This document shows positions 57,592 to 64,000 of a DNA stretch of 64,000 nt, one piece after another. Source of the stretch: Paenibacillus daejeonensis DSM 15491 (GTDB lineage: Bacteria; Bacillota; Bacilli; Paenibacillales; Paenibacillaceae). Each line of letters starts with the position of its first letter. Position 1 is the first letter of the stretch. Below the pieces are notes generated by a model. It did not search any database. It had not been told where the DNA came from and saw only the letters and a program-made list of their open reading frames with translations. The stretch is taken from positions 1,143,418-1,207,417 of the forward strand of contig NZ_KB899659.1 in assembly GCF_000378385.1 (NCBI RefSeq), given 5' to 3'. The position numbers and the translations under genes are program-made.

Positions 57592-57636
57592 GGCGACATC
57601 AACATGATTTATACTTTCAATCATACTGATGCCGCC
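57592..57636 (-). terminator. Terminator of the globin-coupled sensor gene
   Basis: In minus-strand RNA an 18-bp stem pairs fully, with three G-U wobbles, around a 9-nt loop, and AUUUUUG follows. The same positions mismatch in plus-strand RNA, so the strand is clear. It lies 50 nt past the stop at 57686. Confidence 0.78.
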
Positions 57637-57648
57637 TATATATGTCAA
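57620..57648 (-). promoter_or_regulatory. Sigma-A promoter of the ATP-grasp/alpha-E/transglutaminase operon
   Basis: On the minus strand TTGACA (57648-57643), a 17-nt spacer and TATGAT (57625-57620) make a near-consensus promoter. It overlaps the left arm of the preceding terminator, so the leader would start within that hairpin, about 117 nt before the ATG at 57496. Confidence 0.5.
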
Positions 57649-57685
57649 CTTATTTAACATCAAATTACAAAGGAAAATTAGACGT

Positions 57686-58696
57686 CTAGGAAGTCTCGGA
57701 TTTGAGCTGTTCCAGCTCCCTCGATACCTTGTCGATCGTACTCACAAAGCTCGCCAGTTCTTGGGAACGGGCTGCCTGCAAGCGGGCCTGCTTACTGGTG
57801 GATTCTGACTCTACGCGCACCTCGGACACTTTGGTGACAATACGCTCCAAGCGCCCCTGAATATCCACAAGCGTCTGCTTCGAGGAGGCAGCCAGCTTAC
57901 GGACCTCGCTCGCCACCACTTCGAAGCCTCGCCCGTGTTCACCGGCATGGGCCGCTTCGATGGCTGCGTTGAGTCCTATTAAATGGGTCTGATCAGAAAT
58001 ACCGCGTATCAGCGTCCCCATCGCACTAATGTTATCGATCTCATGACGCAGCTCTCCCAGCAGCTGATGCGACTTGTCTTGCGACTCAGCCGTCGATACT
58101 GCGGTCTCGGCAATGTTCTGCGAGCTGGCATCGAGCTGGACGATCATGCCTGCCAGCTGCTGCACCGCTTCGGCGATCGTCTGGAGAAGACGATCCTGCT
58201 GCGCGGTCAGGTCCTGGAGCTGCTGCTGCTCAGCCTGCTCGTAAGCCTCCAGAACAAGCTGGGAATCCAGATTGAACATCTTGGTAATCGCGTATAACAC
58301 GCGTTGCCACTGCTCGGGCAGTACTTGCTGCAGGATGTCCGCTGCGAGATCGGTATAAATCATATAAGTACCCAAATACCAGTCTGTTGTCAGTCCAATA
58401 CGCGAGTGCACCAAACCGATACGAATCCGATTATCGATATAGTTGTCATCCAAGTGGCCGGTTGCAAGAGACAACCAATAATCACGCTGAGTTTCTTTGA
58501 GCCGGGGAATCGTGCTGAAGCGCTCAATCAGCGCGCGCAGCTCAGGCTCCTGCTGGATCCGCTCATAGAACCGGTCCACGACGTCCGTTACAATACGTTC
58601 AAAGACGGAACGATGCTGCGCCAGTAAGGCAAGATCCGCATCAGTAATGCCGGTAAATTGGACTTGCTTCAATCGTTTGGGGGATAAGTTCATCAT
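57686..58696 (-). CDS. Globin-coupled sensor with a short methyl-accepting signalling domain (HemAT-like)
   Basis: This is a 336-residue soluble protein. Residues 8-155 form a globin-coupled sensor domain, with the probable proximal haem ligand His97 in [13 protein letters not shown], as in B. subtilis HemAT. A helical linker leads to a chemoreceptor tip ([38 protein letters not shown], about 230-270). The protein ends soon after, so the paired methylation helices are short. It likely senses oxygen or another haem ligand and signals to CheA/CheW or a diverged partner. ATG ATG at 58696 gives two possible starts. Confidence 0.85.
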   Translation of the reverse strand: MMNLSPKRLKQVQFTGITDADLALLAQHRSVFERIVTDVVDRFYERIQQEPELRALIERFSTIPRLKETQRDYWLSLATGHLDDNYIDNRIRIGLVHSRIGLTTDWYLGTYMIYTDLAADILQQVLPEQWQRVLYAITKMFNLDSQLVLEAYEQAEQQQLQDLTAQQDRLLQTIAEAVQQLAGMIVQLDASSQNIAETAVSTAESQDKSHQLLGELRHEIDNISAMGTLIRGISDQTHLIGLNAAIEAAHAGEHGRGFEVVASEVRKLAASSKQTLVDIQGRLERIVTKVSEVRVESESTSKQARLQAARSQELASFVSTIDKVSRELEQLKSETS

Positions 58697-58819
58697 TCGT
58701 TAGGTCGATCCTTCCATATCATTGGTGTTGTGCCATATCCTTCTCTCCATTATATACATAAGAGCAAGACATTCAACCATGATATTGAAAGCGGTTCACT
58801 AGCAGCTGGTCTATACTGC

Positions 58820-59182
58820 TCAGGCCGTTACCGAATAAAAATAGCACTCAGACCGCTCACGCAGGTGGTCTGGCAGCTTGCGGGTGCTCGAGGTAGATAC
58901 CGAAGCGCGGATTGCTTGCTCCTGGTCAGCACCGAGATGGACCTCTCTGAACTCTTCATTATAATGATGGATGTAGGCCGTATTGACAATGTTATTGCGG
59001 TCCAGCGACTCGAAACCCATCGCTTGCAGCGATGGCAGCAGCGCGGAACGCGTCATGGCATAACTGTATTCGCCGCTAGTCGTGTAGAATAGCGGACCTT
59101 TGCTAGTCAGCTTAATCATGAGCACGTCCGAGATTGCCACCTCTTCCAGTGTACCATCCTTCCCTGCCAAAACAAATTTCAC
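58820..59182 (-). CDS. LytTR-domain protein
   Basis: This is a 120-residue protein that appears to be a LytTR DNA-binding domain alone: VAISDVLMIKLTSKGPLFYTTSGEYSY (10-36), then LLPSLQAMGFESLDRNNIVNTAYIHHY, the C-terminal part of the LytTR fold. There is no receiver or sensor domain and no kinase gene beside it. It may be a simple transcription factor, perhaps sensing through oligomerization. The GTG start has GGAGGG upstream. It sits between prkA and the globin-coupled sensor gene. Confidence 0.72.
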   Translation of the reverse strand: MKFVLAGKDGTLEEVAISDVLMIKLTSKGPLFYTTSGEYSYAMTRSALLPSLQAMGFESLDRNNIVNTAYIHHYNEEFREVHLGADQEQAIRASVSTSSTRKLPDHLRERSECYFYSVTA

Positions 59183-59259
59183 CGTTCTCCCTCCGTTCTA
59201 ATTACCTACTCCCCATTATACAGAACATACGTTCTGTTATCAATGACCTTCTTATCGCA

Positions 59260-59290
59260 CAAAAAAAGCAGACCGCTCGGGTCTGCTTCA
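59260..59290 (-). terminator. Terminator of prkA
   Basis: On the minus strand AAGCAGACC and GGTCTGCTT pair around a CGAG-type loop and are followed by seven T residues. It lies 17 nt past the prkA stop. Confidence 0.88.
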
Positions 59291-59306
59291 GTTGACTGCC
59301 TGTTCC

Positions 59307-61202
59307 TTAGCGATTCAGCAAGCTGCCGACATAGCGCAACAGCTCATTGGCACACACCGGGCAATAGCCGTGATCGTCCATCAGACGTTTGGTTACTTCA
59401 TTGATCCGCTTCAGCTGCAGTTCATCCGGTGTTTTGGTGGAGGTGGTAATCTTCACAATATCCTTCAGATCCGTGAACAGCTTCTTCTCGATCGCTTCGC
59501 GAAGCCGGTCATGACTGGCATAGTCAAACCGCTTGCCTTTGCGGGAATAGGAAGAGATACGAATCAGAATTTCTTCACGGAATGCCTTTTTGGCATTTTC
59601 CGAAATGCCAATTTGCTCCTCAATGGATCGCATCAGACGCTCATCCGGATCCATCTCTTCGCCAGTGAGCAGATCTTTGATCTTGGCCCAATTGCAGAAG
59701 GCCTCGATGTTATCCAGATAGTTTTCGAATAGCGTACGTGCCGACTCCTCGAAGGAATACACAAACGCCTTCTGAATTTCCTTTTTCGCCAGGTTGTCGT
59801 ATTCCTTGCGGGCCACAGAAATATAATTGAGATATTTCTCCCGCTCTTCCTTGGTAATGGATGGATGCTGATCCAGTCCGTCCTTCAGCGCTCTCAACAC
59901 GTCCAATGCATTGATGCACTGCAGGTCCTGCTTGATCAGCGCACTGGAGATCCGGTTGATGACATATCGCGGGTCGATGCCTGACATGCCTTCATCGGTA
60001 TATTCATTTTGCATTTCTTTGAGGTCGGCTTCCTTGAAGCCCTCGACCTCCTCGCCATCATACATGCGCATTTTTTTGACGAGATCCATGCCCTGCTTCT
60101 TGGAATCCTTCAGACGGGTAAGTATGGAGAAAATCGCGGCCGAACGCAACGAGTGCGGCGCAATATGGATGTGCTTCATGTCACTCTGCTGAATCAGCTT
60201 GCTATAAATTTTCTCCTCTTCAGACACCTTCAGGTTGTAGGGAATCGGCATGACGATCATCCGGGACTGCAGCGCCTCGTTTTTCTTATTGCTGATGAAT
60301 GACTTGTATTCCGTCTCATTGGTGTGCGCAATAATCAGTTCATCGGCCGAAATCAATGCGAAGCGTCCCGCCTTGAAATTGCCTTCTTGCGTCAGCGACA
60401 GCAAGTTCCAGAGGAACTTCTCGTCGCATTTGAGCATTTCCTGAAACTCCATCAGTCCGCGGTTTGCCTTATTCAGCTCCCCGTCAAACCGGTAGGCACG
60501 CGGATCCGACTCGGAACCAAATTCGGTAATTGTCGAGAAGTCGATGCTGCCTGTAAGATCGGCAATATCCTGCGACTTGGGATCCGAGGGGCTAAAGGTA
60601 CCGATGCCCACCCGATTATCCTCGGAGATCTGTACGCGTTCTACCAGCACATCCTCGATCCGACCGCCATACTCGGTGCGAAGTCGCATCTGGCAGGAAG
60701 GGCACAGATTGCCTTCAATCCGAACACCCAGCTCCTTCTCCACATCTCCCCTTAGTTCGTGAGGAATCAGGTGCAACGGCTCCTCGTGCATCGGGCAGCC
60801 TTTGATCGCATAGACAGCGCCCTTCTCGGTCCTGGAGAACCGCTCCAGCCCTTTTTTGAGCATCGTCACAATGGTCGATTTCCCCCCGCTGACCGGCCCC
60901 ATCAGCAGCAAGATCCGCTTGCGGACATCCAGTCTCCGGGCTGCGGAGTGAAAATATTCCTCCACCAGCTTCTCAACCGCCCGGTCGAGACCAAAGATCT
61001 CCTGCTCAAAAAACTTGTAGCGTTTGCGCCCGTTTATCTCCTCGGTCCCCATGGCTTCAATCATCGCATAGACCCGTGAGTGGGCCGTCATCGCCGGTGT
61101 GGGGTCCTTTTTGAGGATATCAATATATTCCTTAAATGAACCCGTCCACAATAACTGTTCGCTCTCTGCGTTATACTGCGTAATTTTCTCAAAAATATCC
61201 AT
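59307..61202 (-). CDS. prkA: PrkA family serine protein kinase
   Basis: This is a 631-residue PrkA/YeaG protein. The N-terminal AAA-like domain has Walker A MGPVSGGKST (102-110) and further NTPase motifs. Cysteine-containing segments (CPMHEEP, CPSCQMRL) lie near 145 and 177. The C-terminal PrkA domain (about 390-631) includes GMSGIDPRYVINRISSALI and a zinc-like HGYCPVCANELLRYV at the very end. In B. subtilis PrkA is a coat- or membrane-associated protein that promotes sporulation, and both kinase and protease activity have been claimed. It works with YhbH and SpoVR. A GGAGGAGG motif precedes the ATG. Confidence 0.93.
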   Translation of the reverse strand: MDIFEKITQYNAESEQLLWTGSFKEYIDILKKDPTPAMTAHSRVYAMIEAMGTEEINGRKRYKFFEQEIFGLDRAVEKLVEEYFHSAARRLDVRKRILLLMGPVSGGKSTIVTMLKKGLERFSRTEKGAVYAIKGCPMHEEPLHLIPHELRGDVEKELGVRIEGNLCPSCQMRLRTEYGGRIEDVLVERVQISEDNRVGIGTFSPSDPKSQDIADLTGSIDFSTITEFGSESDPRAYRFDGELNKANRGLMEFQEMLKCDEKFLWNLLSLTQEGNFKAGRFALISADELIIAHTNETEYKSFISNKKNEALQSRMIVMPIPYNLKVSEEEKIYSKLIQQSDMKHIHIAPHSLRSAAIFSILTRLKDSKKQGMDLVKKMRMYDGEEVEGFKEADLKEMQNEYTDEGMSGIDPRYVINRISSALIKQDLQCINALDVLRALKDGLDQHPSITKEEREKYLNYISVARKEYDNLAKKEIQKAFVYSFEESARTLFENYLDNIEAFCNWAKIKDLLTGEEMDPDERLMRSIEEQIGISENAKKAFREEILIRISSYSRKGKRFDYASHDRLREAIEKKLFTDLKDIVKITTSTKTPDELQLKRINEVTKRLMDDHGYCPVCANELLRYVGSLLNR

Positions 61203-61306
61203 ACCGAACCTCCTCCCATCGCTCCTGCTGCTCTAGTCCTTCTCTTTGTGTCAGGTCATGCCAGCCTCCGCCACCAGTGAACACTATCTTTTTTTGAAGT
61301 AATACA

Positions 61307-61335
61307 ATCCTATGCAGTGGGCGCTTCGAAATTGC
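61307..61335 (-). promoter_or_regulatory. Weak sigma-E-like promoter of prkA
   Basis: On the minus strand GCAATTT, a 14-nt spacer and CATAGGAT (61314-61307) loosely match sigma-E, with two mismatches in each element. The position about 105 nt upstream of the ATG is plausible. Confidence 0.3.
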
Positions 61336-61424
61336 CCTCTTTTTAAAATCCGCCACGGTCGTTTTTGCCCCGGGCGAGTCGCAGAGCCAAGCCGGGATGG
61401 GATGAGTACGGACAGGCAGTATGC

Positions 61425-61441
61425 TATAATGGAGCATTATA
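61425..61441 (+). promoter_or_regulatory. Promoter -10 and overlapping palindrome of the DUF2161 gene
   Basis: TATAAT at 61425-61430, preceded by TGC as an extended -10, gives a likely promoter with a weak -35. A perfect dyad TATAATG-GAG-CATTATA (61425-61441) covers the -10 and start region and would suit an autoregulator. The gap from 61203 to 61481 holds no other gene. Confidence 0.5.
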
Positions 61442-61481
61442 ACAGGATTCATCGGTCCGGGAGAGGAGACGAGAATACCTA

Positions 61482-62219
61482 GTGGCAGTAAAAGAAGAGG
61501 CGGAGCTGTACTCTCCGCTCAAGCAATTTTTTGAAGCTCGCGGGTACGAAGTCAAAGGAGAAGTCAAGCATTGCGATCTGGTTGCCGTGCGACCCGGCGA
61601 AGATGAGATGCTTATTGTAGAAATGAAAAAGACGTTCAACCTGGCCCTGCTGCTGCAGGGTGTTGAACGTCTTCGTGTAAGTGAGCATGTGTTTCTCGCA
61701 GTCGAACGGAACCGTAAAAAAAGCGGCGCCCACAATCAGCGATTCGGCGAACTCACCGAGCTCTGCCGGATGCTCGGACTGGGCCTCATTACCGTCACCT
61801 TCTATAAAACCAAGTCTCCGTTCATCGAGGTGCTGTGCGAGCCCGGGGAATTGCCGAGAGGGCTTCGGAGGAAGACCCGCCAGGCGAGACTGCTGAATGA
61901 ATTCAGGGAACGCAGCGGCGACTACAACACGGGTGGCATCCGCAGCAAGCAGTTGATGACCGCCTACCGCGAGAAGGCGCTGCGCTGTGCCTACGCCCTT
62001 CAGGCAGAGGGCTCCGCCCCGCCCCGCCGAGTCGCAGAGCTGAGCGGCTGCAGCAAAGCGGCCAGCATCCTGCAAAAAGATTATTACGGTTGGTTTGAGC
62101 GGGTGGAGCGAGGGGTCTATCGCCTTCGGCCAGCCGGCTTGTTGGCCCTGGATCAATATGCCGAGCTTATCCGTGTGTGGCATACGAAGCTGACAGACCC
62201 TGTACCGGAGAATCCTTAA
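61482..62219 (+). CDS. DUF2161 protein with a PD-(D/E)XK nuclease-like fold
   Basis: This is a 245-residue protein. The N-terminal ~140 residues show the nuclease core: a helix (ELYSPLKQFFEARGYEVKGE), then CDLVAVRP (Asp32) and LIVEMKK (Glu47, Lys49) as the PD-ExK metal site, then LLLQGVERLRVSEHVFLAV. The C-terminal ~100 residues include RSKQLMTAYREKALRCAYAL and a winged-helix-like RRVAELSGCSKAASILQKDYYGWFERVERGVYRL, which may bind DNA. Function is unknown, possibly repair or restriction. The start is a GTG with GAGAGGAG about 13 nt upstream. Its last four bases overlap the convergent aminotransferase gene. Confidence 0.75.
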   Translation: MAVKEEAELYSPLKQFFEARGYEVKGEVKHCDLVAVRPGEDEMLIVEMKKTFNLALLLQGVERLRVSEHVFLAVERNRKKSGAHNQRFGELTELCRMLGLGLITVTFYKTKSPFIEVLCEPGELPRGLRRKTRQARLLNEFRERSGDYNTGGIRSKQLMTAYREKALRCAYALQAEGSAPPRRVAELSGCSKAASILQKDYYGWFERVERGVYRLRPAGLLALDQYAELIRVWHTKLTDPVPENP

Positions 62220-63412
62220 CAGCGGGCGAGAAATTCGTCAACCGCTTCGGCGAAACGCTCGATGCCCTGGCGCATCCGCTCACCTTCGGTATAGGTAAAG
62301 TTCATACGAGCCGTATTGCGCTTCGGCGTTCCGGCAAAGAAAGGAGCACCCGGTACAAAGGCAACGCCTTTGGTCACAGCAGCCCGCAGCAGCGCTTCCG
62401 CATCAAGTCCTTCAGGCAGCTCTAGCCACAGGAACATGCCGCCCTGCGGTTGAACCCAAGTGAGATCCTGCCAGTTCCTCTGCAGCAAGAGCTGCTCCAT
62501 TTGGCGCATCCGGGAGCCATAGGCAGCCGAGATCTTGCGAATATGATCATCGAGCGGGAAGTGGGTCAACAGCTCACTGACCGTCTGCTGATCCAGCGTG
62601 CTCGAGTGCAGGTCCGAGGCTTGCTTGGCCTTGGCGAGCATGCCAATGATGCCGCGATCCCCCATTGCCCATCCCGTACGCAGGGCCGGAGCGACCGTCT
62701 TGGAGAAGCTGCCCATATAGAAAACCGTACCACCGTCCGCTTCCCCTTCCAGGGAATACAAGGTCGGGTAATCCGCCTGCGGGTCGAACCGGATATCGCC
62801 ATACGGATCATCCTCCAGAATCGGCACGCCAAATTGCCGGCTCAGGGCCAGCAGCCCTTGGCGGCGTTCCAGGCTCCACACTCGTCCCGTCGGATTGCCG
62901 AAGGTCGGCACAACATAGATCATGGCCGGACGGTGCTGCCGCAGCAGGGCTTCCAGCGATTCCATGATCATGCCGTCCTTGTCGCTTTCTACCGGAATAA
63001 CGGTGAGTCCATGCATGCTAAATACCTGAAGGCTCGACAAATACGTTGGATTCTCGACAAGCACAATGTCCCCAGGGTTGGTCAAGACACGCGCGAGCAA
63101 ATCCAGCGCTTGCTGGGAACCGGTCGTGAGAATCATCTGTTCCGGCTCAACCTTCATTCCTTTGACTGCCATTCGGGTGCATAGCTGCTCACGCAGCGAC
63201 AGATACCCTTCCGTTACCCCGTATTGCAGTGATCCGCTGCCCTTCTGGAACACGCGTGCAGCCGCGTCCCGCACGGCCTCAAGCGGAAACAGCTCTTCAG
63301 CTGGCAGCCCTCCGGCAAATGAAATAATCTCGTTGCCTTGCGTAAGCTTCAAAATGTCACGTACGGCAGATGAATGCAACTGGCCAATACGTTCAGATAT
63401 ACGATATTCCAT
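62216..63412 (-). CDS. PLP-dependent aminotransferase (class I/II, 2-aminoadipate type)
   Basis: This is a 398-residue fold-type I aminotransferase. Motifs: SFAGGLPAEELFP near 29, LQYGVTEGYLSLREQL near 61, TTGSQQALDLL near 92, PTFGNPTGRVWSLE near 164, ILEDDPYGDIRFD near 194 and the PLP lysine in MGSFSKTVAPALRTGW near 228. Relatives act on 2-aminoadipate, kynurenine or branched-chain amino acids (MocR-like without a DNA-binding domain). The ATG at 63412 is chosen because the conserved region starts there; two upstream starts lack support. Confidence 0.85.
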   Translation of the reverse strand: MEYRISERIGQLHSSAVRDILKLTQGNEIISFAGGLPAEELFPLEAVRDAAARVFQKGSGSLQYGVTEGYLSLREQLCTRMAVKGMKVEPEQMILTTGSQQALDLLARVLTNPGDIVLVENPTYLSSLQVFSMHGLTVIPVESDKDGMIMESLEALLRQHRPAMIYVVPTFGNPTGRVWSLERRQGLLALSRQFGVPILEDDPYGDIRFDPQADYPTLYSLEGEADGGTVFYMGSFSKTVAPALRTGWAMGDRGIIGMLAKAKQASDLHSSTLDQQTVSELLTHFPLDDHIRKISAAYGSRMRQMEQLLLQRNWQDLTWVQPQGGMFLWLELPEGLDAEALLRAAVTKGVAFVPGAPFFAGTPKRNTARMNFTYTEGERMRQGIERFAEAVDEFLARC

Positions 63413-63577
63413 GTGTACTCTTCCCATCTGTATCAAAATGTCCGCGGATGAAAGCGGCAAAAATTCGGCTACCATACATTGTACGCCTAATCCCCTGGAT
63501 GGGCAACTGGTGGGAGCCACCCGAAATGTAACAATCTGTTCACAAGATTTGAAGTTTTCTTTTTTGTCCGATTTGGG

Positions 63578-63583
63578 TATAAT
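63578..63583 (+). promoter_or_regulatory. -10 element of the 38-residue peptide gene
   Basis: A perfect TATAAT lies 28 nt before the ATG at 63611. The -35 at 17 nt is poor (TTTTCT in a T-rich run). Confidence 0.4.
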
Positions 63584-63610
63584 ATAAGCAGCTTACTGGA
63601 GGTGTACGTT

Positions 63611-63727
63611 ATGGATTTCCCAATGGAGTTTACGCGAACGTTCTGGGTCATCATGATTGTAATGGTGATGTTTTTGATCGCTATCTTCACCTCATCCTAC
63701 AATGATGACAAGACCAAAGGACTGTAA
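63611..63727 (+). CDS. 38-residue membrane peptide
   Basis: This is a short reading frame with GGAGGTG seven nt upstream, a -10 just ahead and a terminator 20 nt after the stop. The predicted product starts MDFPMEFTRTFW, continues with a hydrophobic helix (VIMIVMVMFLIAIFTSS, about 13-29) and ends in a charged YNDDKTKGL tail. The gene signals are complete, so I consider it real. It could be a regulatory or holin-like micropeptide. I do not recognise the family. Confidence 0.7.
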   Translation: MDFPMEFTRTFWVIMIVMVMFLIAIFTSSYNDDKTKGL

Positions 63728-63744
63728 GCCTTAAATCGAATATC

Positions 63745-63780
63745 AAAGAAGCCCCCGGATCCCCGGGGGCTTCTTTGATA
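63745..63780. terminator. Terminator of the small peptide gene
   Basis: AAAGAAGCCCCCGG and CCGGGGGCTTCTTT form a 14-bp stem with an ATC-centred loop. Symmetric A and T edges suggest bidirectional function with the convergent AbrB-like gene. Confidence 0.88.
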
Positions 63781-63795
63781 GGCGACAAAGCTTGA

Positions 63796-64000
63796 TTAAG
63801 CTCGCATCTGACTCATATCCTGGGCGCAAGCGGCGCACAGATAACGCTCCTTGAACTCACGGACATCCTCCATGGACGTACAGAATACACATCTTGGACG
63901 ATAGCGCTCCAATATAATATGATCACCCTGCACCAAGATTTCTACAGGATCGCCTTCATTCATTTGATATCGTTTGCGCAATGATTTGGGAAGCACGATA
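63796..64000 (-). CDS. AbrB/SpoVT-like DNA-binding protein with two CxxC pairs (5' end missing)
   Basis: The gene runs off the right edge, so only the last ~67 codons are seen. They contain the AbrB swapped-hairpin pattern IVLPKSLRKRYQMNEGDPVEILVQGDHIILERYRP. A short C-terminal extension then carries CVFC and CAAC, 19 residues apart, a likely zinc site absent from B. subtilis AbrB. It is probably a transition-state or sporulation-type regulator. Start and promoter lie outside the window. Confidence 0.75.
   Translation of the reverse strand, partial: IVLPKSLRKRYQMNEGDPVEILVQGDHIILERYRPRCVFCTSMEDVREFKERYLCAACAQDMSQMRA

Noticed and set aside
61482-62219. Restriction-modification system
   Set aside because: The PD-(D/E)XK-like protein has no methyltransferase or specificity gene nearby.

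Overview
The window looks like the chromosome of an endospore-forming, moderately GC-rich member of the Bacillales, most likely Paenibacillus or a close relative (inference). The basis is the B. subtilis-like block dnaE-ytrH-ytrI-ytpI-ytoI, cotJABC, spoVR, yhbH, prkA, ytvI, a sufCDSUB operon, and an expanded set of YheC/YheD-type spore-coat ATP-grasp genes. I see no rRNA, tRNA, CRISPR array, prophage or insertion sequence. Coding density is high and the content is mostly conserved chromosomal genes.

Layout. 1-5.4 kb: dnaE (partial, minus), the sporulation pair ytrH/ytrI behind a good sigma-E-like promoter, ytpI, and the CBS/DRTGG regulator ytoI. 5.4-7.7 kb: an orphan Spo0B-type histidine kinase, a small membrane protein and YheA. 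7.9-14.2 kb: five tandem, tightly coupled ATP-grasp genes of the YheC/YheD family, alternating long and short forms. 14.2-24.8 kb: a HAD hydrolase, odhAB, a DUF445 protein, an M50-like protease, cotJABC, a DUF420/CtaM-like protein, a DksA-like protein lacking most zinc ligands, and a TIM-barrel epimerase. 25-35 kb: ytvI, yfkAB, two HD-GYP proteins around a molybdenum-cofactor group (moaA, a small molybdopterin-binding-like protein, a fused moaD-moaE), YunD, a 187-bp dyad repeat element and an NlpC/P60 lipoprotein. 35-40.5 kb: sufCDSUB with a promoter and a Fur-like operator candidate. 40.5-47.6 kb: DUF1802, mtnK-mtnA, yunC, a GGDEF-EAL protein and small membrane proteins. 47.8-54 kb: two overlapping WYL regulators, yhbH, an alpha/beta hydrolase, spoVR and a small membrane protein. 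54-64 kb: a three-gene circularly permuted ATP-grasp / alpha-E / transglutaminase operon, a globin-coupled sensor, a LytTR-only protein, prkA, a DUF2161 nuclease-like protein, an aminotransferase, a 38-residue membrane peptide and a partial AbrB-like gene with two CxxC pairs.

How the parts connect. Sporulation runs through much of the window. The three-protein PrkA-YhbH-SpoVR module lies within 12 kb, with a clear sigma-E-like promoter at spoVR and weaker ones at yhbH and prkA. Two independent ATP-grasp clusters could each build amide bonds on unknown peptides or proteins: the YheC/D array, expected at the spore coat, and the circularly permuted ATP-grasp/alpha-E/transglutaminase operon. Cyclic-di-GMP turnover is represented by two HD-GYP proteins and one GGDEF-EAL protein with a degenerate GGDEF motif.

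I did not find a convincing wholly new system. The best leads are the five-gene ATP-grasp array, the MoaD-MoaE fusion with an internal Gly-Gly, the 33.7-33.9 kb dyad repeat with exact 50-bp unit spacing, the structured leader upstream of the WYL pair, and the palindrome over the promoter of the DUF2161 gene.
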